From Callorhinus ursinus (lineage: Eukaryota > Chordata > Mammalia > Carnivora > Otariidae): 64,000 bases of DNA. Of the stretch, positions 10,441 through 23,000 are shown one piece after another (within the stretch, counting starts at the first letter, position 1; each line of letters begins with the position of its first letter). The DNA lies in the NCBI RefSeq assembly GCF_003265705.1, contig NW_020312902.1:15597896-15661895 (forward strand), written 5' to 3'. The notes below the pieces were generated by a model. The model ran no database searches and was not told the origin of the DNA. It saw only the letters and a program-made list of their open reading frames with translations. The position numbers and the translations under genes were made by a program.

Positions 10441-12450
10441 CCAGGGGTGTGGGAGTGTGCACACCGGGGCGGGGTGGGGGAAGGCTCCCTTCACACCTTC
10501 TCCTGCAGACCTTGTGTCTTGGGGCAGCTCCAGCTCTTTCTGGGCCTCCTGTGCCCCTGACCCTCTTGGGAGGTGGGTGACAGCTGCCCCTCTGAAGCCG
10601 GGGACAGCTGGGTGGCGGGGGACAGCTGGGTGGGGTTGGCGTCTCCCTGCTTCCCTGGCTGCCTGGGCAAGCCCGCCCCCCCTCCCCGGCTGTACTACTG
10701 GCAATTGACTGCTTTGCCTGCAGCCTGTGAGCCTGAGTGTGTAGTTGTCCGGGGTGGGCTTCCGGAGCTGGGACCCAGTGGGGCTCAACCCCCCCCCCAC
10801 CAGAGTCTCCCTCCATATCCCGGTCTGACTGATGCATCTGGAGACAGGGCCCCTCCCATCAGCTACAACAAAACTAGGCCAAATGGGAAAGAAATTGGGC
10901 AGCTTTCTGTCTTGGCTCCCAACCCTTGGCACAGATGTCCTAGGGCCCCTGACAACCAGAGAAAGGGATAGTGAGACAGGAGCAGATGTGAGCGGAGTGA
11001 AACGTCTGTCTGTCCACCAGCACCTGCCCCCAGGCATCCTTCCACCCTGGGCTGCCGGGGCACTGTGCTCCAACCATCTGCCCCCTCGCTTTAGCCCCAA
11101 ACAGGTGCAGGGGAAGAGAAGGGGGCAGGCCAGCTGTTGTCATTCTGTCCTGGCTCTGGCTCCCTGCCAAAGTGGGGAAGGGGGAACAATGAGGCAAGGG
11201 TCCACCCACCCAACACTGAGTCATTTTCTATTCCCACAGGATGGGAAGACAGAGCTTCTACTTAGCAGGACCAAGACTCTGTTTTGGTTTGGCCAGCCCA
11301 CTGGCCAGGGGAACATGGCCTCACCATGCCCTCCACCCTAGGTCCTTACTTTTATGAGGGGGAATGACTAGGGCTGGGTGTGAGGCTCGGGGCCCTGGCA
11401 CAGGACAGGACTTACCCATGGCTCCCTGCCTTGCGCTAGGCTTCCTGGGATAGGAGGCATTCGGGCCCTGATTCTACCCAGACAAGGGGAAAGAGAACTA
11501 GGCACCAGCAAAGGCTGCCCCTCCTACTGGTACGGAATAAGGGCACAGGCTGCTGTATGACATAAGATCCTTGCCAACTGTTAAGCAACAAACCAGAGAT
11601 CCCTTTTAAAGATCACCCCCCCTGCCCCCACCAGAGGTGTCCCCCAGCGCCTCCTTCTACCCAGGGGTCCCTGTGACAAGCAGGACCCTAGCCAATCCTT
11701 CATGGCAGCACTTCTTTTAATTGGGGAGTTAAAAACACAGATTCCTGGGCCCTTGACGGCTCCCAAGGAGGCTAAGCGGACTCTAGGAATCAGCCCTTTT
11801 AACAAGCTCCCAACACACACTAGAGACTGCGCAGCTCTGCCAAAGGGGATGAGGGCAGAATGTCTTCTTCACCTTGCTACCCTACCTCCATGCCTCTGAG
11901 AGCCAAATATTTTCCTGCCTGCTCTTCTCCTGTGCACAGGGTGGGCCTGGGCCCAAGTCACCACAGGAAGCATGGAGCTGAGTGACTCCCCCAATGGGGG
12001 CCAAGGCCCAGTTAGACTAAATTACAAAAAAGAGGGTCTGCTCCGTTTATGCCCATGGCCCTGCACAGTGCCTGGCACTTAGCATGTGCTCAATAAATAT
12101 TTGTGGACTGAAAGAGGTAATTTTGCAAGACTCACAGGAAGGTATTTCTTCCTTTGTCTGTCCTAGCTAAGAACATGCTGGCAGAACCTCAAAGAGATGC
12201 CAGGACCTATGAAGCAGGGGGCTGGGACTGGGAGGCCCTCGCTCAGCAAATATTTGTCAAATGAACCCAAGGCTGAGAGGCGATGTAGTTAGTGCCTGAC
12301 GAATTGACATTCACAGGCCTGGAACAGTCTAGACAGAGCACAGAACCAAGGCAAAGAAGGCAGGGGCTTCCATCCCTCAGTGCCCTTTCTTGTACCAACA
12401 CCTGAAGACCCTAGGCCTGGGGGAGTGAGGGGTAAGAGGCGAGGCAGGGA
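10441..12450. other. Intergenic between orphan CpG island and TRIM8 3' end
   Basis: No coding exon recognised. Additional CAGCTG sites lie at 10581, 10605, 10623 and 11131. An L2-like 3' tail ('cagtgcctggcacttagca' and 'tgctcaataaatatttgtgg') sits at about 12035-12115. The 273-codon minus-strand open frame at 10279-11100 has GC-driven, low-complexity composition and no support. Confidence 0.5.
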
Positions 12451-13423
12451 GTGGGACTGCGCCATTATGTTTATTAGAAGGTTGGATTTCGGTGTGTGCT
12501 CTAGACAGATTACAGAATAAATACCTGCGCCTTGAGAACAGGAAGTCCACGATTCATACAAAGTGCTCACTACAGGAAGTTGCTGTGTCAAAATCCAGGC
12601 AAGGACCCAACTCGGGGCAGCCACTCCTCCCCCACTGACCTCAACAAGGGCTGTGCTATGGTTTTTTATTTTATTATTTCTTTTATTTCTCTTTATTATT
12701 ATTAATATTATTATTTGCTTTTGCTGTGGTCACTATCATTGGCAAAGTTCCTTTTCCCCTTTCCTGGACATGGGGTTCCTGTCTTTAAGATTCCACTCTG
12801 AGGCTGAAGGTGCCAAAAGCTGCTTGAGAAGTGGCCTTTGAACTCCATCTGGGAGGATGTTGAGAAGAAGGAAGTAGGAGAAATCATTCTTGGTTTAAAG
12901 AAAAAAAAAAAAAAAGCCCCACAATCTACAGGTCATTTTTTAGTCAGTGATCAAACCGCCCAAAAGAAAAACGAGAGAAGCAGGTCAGTGGGCACCACTG
13001 GTCCTTCCTCCCAGGGCTAGGTGAGGAGGGCTGGATCCCCCGGATCCCCCAAAGCTTTAGGGGAAGCTGAGGCTCCTTCCAGCCATGGGGGTGGGAAGGG
13101 GAAGGAGTGGAAAAAAAGGAGAGACAGAGAAAGAGCTCAATGCCTTGAAGTAGACGTTTTCCCAACTCAGGGCCACCTGCAGCCCAGGCCAGCTCTCACT
13201 GTCACATCTGCGTCCAGGAGATTCATTTAAAAAAAAAAAAAAAAAAAAAATCAAAAACAAAGCCCAAAACAAAAAATCCAAAAGGAAAAGACTTGGGGGG
13301 AGATGAAGGAGGAAGGGAGGGAAGACAGGAAGGTAGAAGGGCAGGTCTCTGGATGCATAATTCCCGAGCCACTGGGGGGCTGGGGGGGGGAAGATCCCCC
13401 AGTGCCCCACTGCCTGCGTGGCG
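12451..13423 (-). other. TRIM8: TRIM8 3'UTR
   Basis: Runs from the base after the TAA stop to a likely cleavage site about 20 bases past the AATAAA at 12470-12475, giving about 970 nt. The transcript contains a U22 run (plus-strand A22 at 13229-13250), a shorter U run (12900-12915) and a cluster of AATAAA-like hexamers at about 12665-12705 that could give a shorter form. The exact end is inferred. Confidence 0.6.
12470..12475 (-). terminator. TRIM8: Poly(A) signal AATAAA, likely TRIM8 distal
   Basis: TTTATT on the plus strand reads AATAAA on the transcript, about 950 nt past the stop. Other AATAAA hexamers nearer the stop (about 12665-12705) are alternatives. Confidence 0.5.
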
Positions 13424-14031
13424 TTAGCTCGTCACGTAGTGTTTGGTGGACGGCTGCCCATACACCCTGTAGAAATCCTGGTGGCCAGGCTGCTGGGAGG
13501 CGTCAAGCCAGTCTCTGACCGCCAGGCCAGGAAGGGACTGGGGGACGGAGGGTGTGGGCGGGAGCGGGTGTGAGTACTCCTGCGAGGGCACTGTCCAGGG
13601 AAAGTGGCCGGAGCGGGGGTAGGGCTGGTGGCCACCGTGGTTGGCCACGGAAGAACAGTAACAGTTGTCCACAGAACAGACGAGAATCTTGCGGCCGCCA
13701 TACTGGGGGAGCATGGGCTGCTGGGTGGCGGAGCCATTGGGATACTGTGATGGGGGGAACACAGGACTTGAGTGCACTGGTTGGGCGCCGCCCGGCAGGG
13801 CCACCAAGTGCTGCGTGGAGCTGCAGGGCCCCAGGGGCTGCCCTGACTGGCCCTCGCCGCTGGCTGTGCCCGCTGCCCCATACTGGCTGCCCACAGGGCC
13901 TGACGACGTCTCTAGGAAACTGGCCTCCGGGAAGGCCGTTGAGTGCTTGCGCTTTTCCGCCCCAGAGCTGCTCACGCCACAAGGGTACAGGGGGACGCTC
14001 TGCAGGAAGGGCACCGGTGTGCTGAAGGGGC
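13424..14031 (-). CDS. TRIM8: TRIM8 coding exon 6 (C-terminal tail and stop)
   Basis: 608 nt from the split Gly codon (PFSTPVPFLQ) to TKHYVTS and TAA at 13424-13426. Codes the Pro/Ser/Gln-rich region of about 200 residues. As the last exon it would escape nonsense-mediated decay, relevant to known truncating alleles in people. Confidence 0.97.
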
Positions 14032-17000
14032 CTGTGGAGAGTTTGGGGCAAAAGTCGCCAAAGCTCCCATCCCAAGCAACCCAGGCCTCCTCTCCCCACT
14101 TTCTATCTAGAGGCCCAAGCTCATTACATCATGCACGGTCTTGCTCAATGTTGCCTACTCCATTAGCAGGTAGATAGTACTGTTATTCCCATTTTACAGC
14201 TAAAGAAAATGAAGTTTAGGGAGGTAATATGGCTTTTCCAAAGGTCCAATAGCTAGAAGTGGCAAAGCCAGGATAAGAAGAAAAGACTATCTGACTAGGC
14301 CATGCTGCCTCTCAGAGAGAAGGCTCTGGCATTCCTCCCTGCCCAAAGGGCTCTTTCCTTTCCATTGAGGATACCACCCTCACCTTCTAGCATCTTCCGC
14401 AGCTGCTTCTCCTTCTTGGCCACCTCATTCAGGAAGAGCTTGGAGTTCAGGTGGCCGATCTTAGGGGGAGAAAGGCTGCTGCCCGTGCAGGTCTGGGTCC
14501 TGGGGGCAGTGGACGGGGCATCTGCTGTGAGGAGGTATCACCGGTGAGCCTGCCCTACCTCCCCCCCGCTGGGCCTGGCCCTCCCTGCCCTCCCCCAGAT
14601 GTGTTCCCCTGGGGGCCAGTGGCCAGCTGCTCACCTGTCCATTAGGATTTTCACAGACTTGGTGTTCTAGGGGGAGAGAAAAGGGTTAGTCAGTGGGAAA
14701 GGCAACATGGGAGAGCTGCCCCATCCCCCTTCTCCCCAGGCAGGGCTGACCCTCTGATTCCAGCCAAAGTGTGGCAAGGGGGGAGGGAGTGTCTCCATTT
14801 CTAGAAGATAAGAATAGCTAACATTTATTGAGCACTTACTATGTGACAAACACTAAAGTGCTTTCTACACATCCATCATTTTATCTACACAACTACCCTA
14901 GGAGGAAGATGTTAGAGGCACTCAGTCCTTTATCCGAAATCCTTGGGGCCAGCTGTGTTTTGGAATTTGTAATTTGTTGGATTTTAGAAGGGGAATATGG
15001 TGCCTGTACTATATATTACATATTATCCCCAGTAGGATACCATCATCCAATACATCGATGTTCCTGCAGGAAAATGTTTGAATACTTGTATCAAGCAAGA
15101 TAAATAAAGACCATAAATTGCCAACATGAGTTCAGGTCAATTTTTTTCTGTTAAATGAGTTGTCAGAATTTTTTCTACCAGTTTTCAGAGACTTTTAAAA
15201 TTCGGCACTGTCAGAGCACCTGGGTGGCTCAGTCGGTTAAGCGGCTGCCTTCGGCGCAGGTCATGATCCCAGGGTCCTGGGATCAAGCCCCACGTCCGGC
15301 TCCCGGCTTGGCGGGGGGCCTGCTTCTCCCTCTCCCTCTGCCTGCCGCTCTGCCTACTTGTGCTCTCTATCTGTCAAATAAATAAATAAAATCTTTAATA
15401 AAAAAAAAATTTGGCATTGTGGATAAAGGATAGTAGGTAGATCTGTATCATGCACCCCATTTTATTAGTGAGGGAATTCAGGCATAGGCCACATCTATGA
15501 CTCGCTCCCAAGCTCACAAAGCTAGAAAGAGTGGGATGGGAGGGTTCTGAAGCCATGCAGGCTGGCTCCAAAACCCTGTGAGCATACTGCTGGGGGGAAT
15601 TCACTGGGGAGCCAAGGAGGGCGGACTCCAGTTTAGGAATGACCCCCGGTCCCACCAGCCGGTCCCGGTCCCAGCCCACCTTCATAAAGCTGACATCTTC
15701 CGTCTTGTCAAAGAGGAGCTGCAGGGAGCCTAGCAGCTTCTTGGCCTCCTGCATGCGCTCCCCAAGGTGCAGCGCCTGCGCTGCGTTCTCGCTGCAGAAC
15801 TTGGCCTGGGCCTTGTCCAGGACCTCCACCGTCTGCCGCAGGTCCTCATCCAGCAGCTGGTGCAGCTTTTCATACTGCAGCCGCACCTCCTCCTTCAGCT
15901 GGCTCACCTTCTCCTGCAGGCCCGGGGGTGAGAGTGGGCGGGAGGTAAGCCCCGGGGACCTCCAGCTGCCGCTCCCGCCGCTCTCATAGCTTGGAAGGTA
16001 GAATCTGGGACACCCAGCTCCCAGGCTGTCCACAGCTCCCGGTCTGACCTGCTCATTCCCGGAAGGTAGCACGGGGCTCTGGGCCAGCTACCCCTGGCAC
16101 CAGTGGGGGCTCATCCACTGATAGTTCACTAAATAACTGACCAAGGGATTCTGGCACAGAGTCGACCACAGAATAGATCCTAGCCCAAATACGGAACCAG
16201 CCCGAGGCCCTGCACCCAAGCCTTTCCGCCCCATACCATGGGCTTGGGCTTAGCTACCTCCACCAGGCGCTTGTCCGACTCAAGTTTGTACAGCTGGTCT
16301 TCAATGTCCTGCTCTCGCTCCTCCAGACGGTCCTGTTGCTTCATCAGCATCTTCTGCAGGGACAGGTGGGGAAGGGGCGTCAGAGGGGGCTGCAGCTCTA
16401 TCCCCTACCAAGGATAGGTGAGCACCACCCTTCCCTCTAAGAACAGACTCATCCTATAGATTCTTTGACTCAGATGGCCTAAATTTCTGCCTTCTAAACC
16501 TTTCTGGCCCCCACACAATCCCAGGGGCCTGGTGACAGCTCTCTGGCCAGCCTGTTCCCAGGAACAGAAAGCCTGGAATAGCTTCCCACACATATCTAAA
16601 CCATGAGCTTTCTGAGGGCAGGGTCAGGCCAGCCCCTGTTCTAAGTGCTTTTCCTGTATAGACTTATCTAATCACCCCAGTAATGCTATGAGTTAAGTAC
16701 TATTATTATCCTCATTTCAGAGAAGAAGAAACTAGAGAGATTAAGCAATTCGTCCGAAGTCACACAGCTAGTAAGTGTCGGAGCTGGGATACAAGCCTAG
16801 GTGATCAGGCAGTAGGGTCTGTTCTCATACAAGGCATGCCGCCTCTCTCTGGGGAGCTCCATCTTAGAGATGAGTACCCTAAGATGCAGAGGGACAAACA
16901 ACCTTCCAAGGGCATACAGGCCCTCTGCCTAGTCCACAGATCTCACCCTATACTTGCCTTACCTGCACTTGGGGGCATCAAGGGCAGCTACCCCTTCCTT

Positions 17001-20000
17001 TGTTCTCAACGCTGAGAGCTAGGCCTCTAAAGTCCTTGCTAGGTCTCTCAGACTCTCAGTTGGACCCAGGTGGAAGGGAGACTCTGGCTCTCCTAAGAAC
17101 CAGGGCCAGTTTGATGGAAGGTGCTGAACTAAGCTGCTCTTCTCAGCCCCTAAGCTCCTGCCTCCACAAGCCCTCCTCTCCCAGCCCTACCCATCCTGGC
17201 TGTTCCATCCGTCCTGTCGTCCTCCCTCACCAGACATGCCCCTTCAAACATGGTTTCTTCCTGCTCAAGAACCCTCAATGACTCCCTCCTTCCAATGCTC
17301 TGGCCACGAAGGCTTTCTGACAACTTGACTCGCCCAGCCAGGTGGGCTGCTATCCCGTCCCCAGTGCTCTGCGCACATCCAAACTCCCTGCACGCTGCTA
17401 ACCCGCTGTCCACAGTGACCCCGTCCTCCCTCTGTCCATCCCTCAAAGCCCAACTTAAGGCTCCAGGACCTAGGCAACTTTCCATGGTCCACGCTCGACA
17501 TTTGCGCAGGGCCCTTCCCGTCCTTGTCGGGCGGTGGCCTGTCACATTGTGCCTCCCCTGTCGCTGTGCTGCGCGGTATGGCAGCCGCGAGTCACAGGTG
17601 GCTATTTAAATTGAAGCAAATGAAAACAAATTCAGTCAAACATCAGTTCTTCAGGTGGGCCAGCCTCAGTTTCGGGTGCTCAATAGCGACATGGAGCCAG
17701 GGGCTAATGTACCAGACACCACAGGTACCAAACATGACCCTCATCACAGAAAGACCTACAGGACAACACTATTCTGTAGTCTGCCTCGCAAAGTGCGGTC
17801 TGGACTCCCTGCAAAGCTCCAAGCCTGCTGAAAATAGGGTTTTGCTGCTGTCTTTTTCCACCTCCCTCCCCAGCCAGGCCACATAGAGGCCCCGGCACCC
17901 TACAGATGCAGAACCAGTTGACTGAATAAAGCCATGGTTTTGCCTACAACATAAGGTTTGCAAAGCAGGTGGCACAGAACCTGGCTCACAGTCAGTGTTC
18001 ACAAGGAGTGGTTCTTTTTCTTCCTCTGTGTGGGCCTCGGAGTGACCCTCAAGTTTGACCTATGACCTCCCACTCTTCACCCAGCCCCAGCTGGTTTCCT
18101 AGAGACAAGCAGCACCCATCCCTTCCTCACTCCTCTAGCCCATTTTACGTTCGGGGGAAACCAAGGCCAGCAAGAGAGTTTGGCGACCTCGTTGTGAGCT
18201 GGTAGCTGCCCTGGAAACAAAAATCAGGCCCCTGGGGACAGGAGGAGGTGGTGTGTTAAGGCTCTCGGGTTCTAAGCTGGAGAAGCCGGGGGTACACCGC
18301 CCCCGCCCCTGCTCCAACAGCTTGACCCCTGACCTAGGACAGAACCTCTAAGAACCAGCCCCAGGAGACCCTGCCCTGCCCCCAGCACTTTGTCCTTCCA
18401 GCAGGTCCCCATACCAGTCCAACATGCACAGGGTTCTGCTGTCAGCCTGAGAGTCAGAGCCTGCAGGGAAACAACGGCTGGGCAGTCCCGCATCCTCCGT
18501 GTCTATGAAGCCGCCCCCAGCCGTAGGAAGACAGCAACCAGCACCCTGAAGCATTGCCCAGAACACACCCAAGCCCGCACTGCCACTGGGCCTGGGCCCC
18601 CCTCACGCACACTGTTGCACACAGCTACACATACACTTGCATCCTGCCCCCTACACGGTGAAGGTTGGGCCCCCTGAGGGCCCCAGACAATTAGGAGAGG
18701 CCTGCCATAAAGGCAAGGTCGCCAGGACTCCCCTTCAGGAACATTAGGGCCTGTACCAATTGGCCCTCAAATTGTTGCCTTCTGGCTACTCAGAGAAGAG
18801 GGCACACCCCTCCAGATGTCTCTCAAGAGTCCAGGCCACTCTTCTTCCCAGTGCTCAGGATATCTGCAAGCCCAGCCCCCTCCCCAAACAACTTCGAAAC
18901 ATGGTCTCCCTGCCTAGCTACTCCTTATGACCAAACCCATCAGTGTCCGATAAGCGATGCACCTGGGGCTGAGTCCCAGATGAGGGGCAGGAAAGAGGCA
19001 GCCCCAGGCAGGTACCCAGACCAAGTTCCCCGGGGCCTGGTATGGGGGCTGTTGCACTCCCACCCTCCAGAGCAGTGGGAAGCCCCTCTCCCGCCCACCT
19101 GGAACCCCTTCAAGGAATTCACGGCTGACTCCTCAGGGAAGAGCCGAAGGAGGTACCTCCCATCCAGTCCTAGGGGTGGAGCTCAGCCCTGTGCCTCTTC
19201 CAGGCTTTTCTCAGAGCCTTTCCTGGCAGTACTTATACTCTGGGACCTTGCATGCCCAGAGCCCTCTGGGTTGGGAGCCCAGTCCAGGCCCAGCAAAGGT
19301 GGCTGGGTTTCACTTCCCCTCCCCCAGCTCAGACGACATTGAGCTCCTGTCTCTGCTGCAGGGGTAGGTAGGGGAAGGGGCAGAAATGGGAAGGAAACTG
19401 GCCAAGGGTTGCCAGTCGTCATGGAGGGCTGGGAGGGGGGCCCAGGGGCCCATGCTGGTCAGCTCACCCTTGCAGGAACTGCCCTCCCTTGAGGCCATGA
19501 TCTTAATCCTGCCACAGACAAATGCTGGGGGAGGCAGGGGGGTGGAGGGACATCACTATTACCTCAGGCACTGGGAAATTGGGGGAAGGGACGGGAACAT
19601 TTACTTGCTGTCTCTTCCTTAGCCCTCACCTCAATTCCACCAAATGACTGAATCAGGTTACTGAGAAGCTGGGAGACCGGAGAGAGGAAGCAAGACTGAC
19701 ACCCCCCCGCCCCGCTACCAGCAGCCTTGTTCCATCCCAACGTCCAGGGAATTGCCGAGAGCCGAGGCCCCACTGTCCACCTGGGAAAAACAGCTGAGAG
19801 ATATGACCAGATTTTCCAGCTTGTTTCAGAGTATGGGCTCTCAATGCAGGGGGTGGGGGTGGGGGCACCTTACAAACGCTCTCAGCCCGAAGTGAGTCAC
19901 CTGGAGTGTGGCACACCTCAAGGGTGCAGGTGCAGGAGCAGAGCAGAGCGGGGAACCGTGGGCTAGACCAGCAGTGCTGGAGGGACCAGGCCTCCGGCAG

Positions 20001-23000
20001 GAAGGACAAGGAACAATCTGAGGCCCAGCTCCACCAGCAGCCCCTGGCCCTGATGGGACCTGCTCATTCCTGGCCCTGGCCCTGGCCCTGGCCCTTAGGA
20101 CTTAGGCCTTTTGTGGTCTGCTCCTGGGCCTGTGAGGGCAAAAGCATCAAAAAAGCTTGGGGGCACTCCGTTCCCATCCCATCACACCTGGCGGGGATGA
20201 GGAGCAGGCCCCAGAACATCCAGACTCTGCCTTGAGCTGCTCCCTCTGATGCCCCTCCCGACTCAGAGAGGGGGCACTTATAGCCCCTTACGTTCCTGCC
20301 CCAAGAAAGCCTCACATCCCTCTGCAGTCTAACTGGCCAGGCCCAGCTGGCATTTTTGATGCCAGACTGGACTGGGCAGACGGCTGAGACCATGGGGCCT
20401 CTAGGCTGCATAAAAGTTAATAAATAATAATAAAACCCTCAAGTCAACCTTGAAGAGAAGCAAGGTCAGGAGGGAACAGGGCCCCAGGGGTTGGGCCAGA
20501 GGCAGGCCTGAGGTTTTCAAACAGGGCCAGGGCTGGACCTAGCAGCCTCTGGGGTGGTGGTGGGGGCGGGGAGAGGTAGGGGGGGCAAGAAGAGGGAGCT
20601 GGGCCGCTACATACCTCTCTCTGCTCAGGCCCCTGCCCGGAGAGCCCTCATTCCAGCTCCAGCTCGGGCTGCAGCCCCTGCTCAGAGCTACCCCATCCTA
20701 ACCTCCTCCCCAGCTTCCACACCTACCCCCCCCCTGCACCCCGAAGCCCTCGTCCCAGGAGTACGTGGGCCTCCTCTCTCCCTGGGCCACAGCACTCTCC
20801 CCTGGTCTCAGAGCAGCTTCTTCCAGACACCCCTTTCCAGACCTCGGCTCCTGCCTCGGGCTACCCTGCAGACCCCCGGGCCAGAGTCAACCAGAGACGC
20901 AGAGAGAAGAGGCTGCAGGGCAGGAGCCAGGGCGAGGAGAGCAGCGGCAGCTCGGAGACAAGCCCCGGCAGACCCCAGAGAAGGGCTCCCAGCTGCAGAG
21001 TGGAATTAGCTTTTGCCATGCAGAGAGCAGTGCTCTGGGGCGGGAGAACAAAGAGGCGAGAGAGAAAGCCCCCCTTTGTCTGGGCTTGAATGCCAGGCCA
21101 GCCGGGAAGGAAGGCTTTCCCAGAGCCAGGGATGAGGCCAGCCAGGCCTGCCTGCTCCGTCCAGGGCAAGGGCCCAAGCTGGGCCCACCTTCTGCCTATG
21201 CCCACCCACACTGCCTCCAACACAGCCTCGCAGGATCTGCCTGGACCTCTGCCTCCAACACCTGCCACGGGCAGCGAGCTCACCCTGAGGGGAATTCCAT
21301 CTTGTCAGCCCCTCCGTGACACCCCCACCAATTGAGAAAGTCACACAAGACTCAGAGCCCGAGCAGGCAGCCACATGCTAGCAACATGGTGCTGACGGTC
21401 ATGCACACCCACTCAAGTTCCAATCACAGGGCTGCAGCAAGCAGGCCACGCGGTCACCCGCCCCTCTCAGAGCCGCACACCCGCACGCCTTCCTGACCCC
21501 GCAGCAACACACGGGACAGCTACACAATCAAGGCGGTCACTCACACGGTACCTTCGCAGAGATACACGTGCGAGATAGAGGAAATGAGTCACATGTTGAG
21601 AGACACAACCAGACACGCTGGTTACACACAAGCGCACACACACACCTGCAGACAGACACGGACGCACAGCCACCCAGAGCTGCAGGAGGCCGAGCGATCA
21701 ATAGGGCGTGCATGACAGGCGCCTGGCTATGTCAGCAGGATCCTGGGGTGGAGGTGGGGGCTGGGCCTCTCCCTGAGACTCCCCTCTGCCTGGGGCCCAG
21801 GGCCCACCTTCCCTGCAGACTCAGGATAAGGAAGGGGCAACTCACACACACCCCAGCTACCACCCCACCTGGGAGGTCAGGAGTATGGTCGGGGGAGGAG
21901 GGAGCGGCAGAGCCTGGTGCTGCCTCAGTCAGCTGGGCCAGGGCAGCCCTCACTCCCACAGCCCACCCAGAGAGACGCTGGGCCCGAGACATCAGATCCC
22001 CTCCGGGGTCCCAGTGCAAGCCCTCCAACCAGGGGCAATGTGAGCAGCATAACCTTGGCCTGATCAGTGGGATCCCCACCCCCCTTTCCGGAGAACCTCT
22101 CTCAACACTAAACCTACAAGAATGTGAGGAAAAGGGTTCTGACAACATTTCCAGCCTTGGTCTGGGGTCCTAGGAATGACACAGGTACACAACTATGACC
22201 TGCACACACGCACACACACACACACACGCACACACACACACACACACACACCCTGAATAGCTCCTCATACACATAACTAGGCCTTATCTTGGGTTTTCTT
22301 TCCATGTTAAAGATGGTTATGAGGTGGGGATGCTCCCAGCTTACCCTAGTTTCCTGCTCAGATGAACCCCTAAACCAGGGGGCTAGAAGAGGGTTTCACC
22401 ACCTACAGCTGCCAGGCTCAAACCTACCTGGATATCCCAATTTTGGGAAGTTAGCCTCTTATGGCCCCAAAGAATATATTTGGGGTCTAGGCCTGTCCCA
22501 AAGAGTAGTCTCTGGGGCCTCCCCAGTGGATAAGTCTTCACGGCAATGGGGCCTACACACTGGCTTCCCAAGGACAGAGTGGGGCAACAGAGTTGGCTGC
22601 CTGACTCTGGGTTCCCTGCTATCCCCCAGGCTGGAGAGAAGCCCAGCTCGCTTTCTGGCTGGGCCCCTACTCCAGACGACTGGCCCATGCTCCTGTGGGT
22701 GCTTGTGAGTATGGGACTAGGGCCACTAGGGAGAGGTTGCTCAGTTTCCTATTTGTAGCCAATGGGGCATTTCAGCAGCCCCCCACCCCCCACCCCAGCA
22801 GGACAGAAAAGGAAGCACAAGAAGAGGGGCTGTATTTTAAGGGCAGGTCTCCACGTATCTGCTCCTACATCCGGGAGAATTCTGTTGCTCTCCGTGACAT
22901 CCATGGCATCAGCAGAGGCCCTCAGGCAAGGGAAAAAGAGGCCCAGGGAAAGGCCCCTCCCCCTGGCTGGAGAACGGGCTACGCAATGGGTTCTTCCATT

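Larger units (their letters stand above)
14667..15679 (-). other. TRIM8: TRIM8 intron 3
   Basis: 1013 bp, GTGGGC to CCCTAG. It holds a MIR (about 14805-14925) and a Can-SINE (15213-15409). A stretch at about 14930-15200 between them is AT-rich and unassigned. Confidence 0.8.

Noticed and set aside
9756..11100. Minus-strand open frames of 185 and 273 codons in the orphan CpG island
   Set aside because: Pro/Gly/Arg-rich low-complexity translations, several frames open at once, no domain; composition alone explains them.
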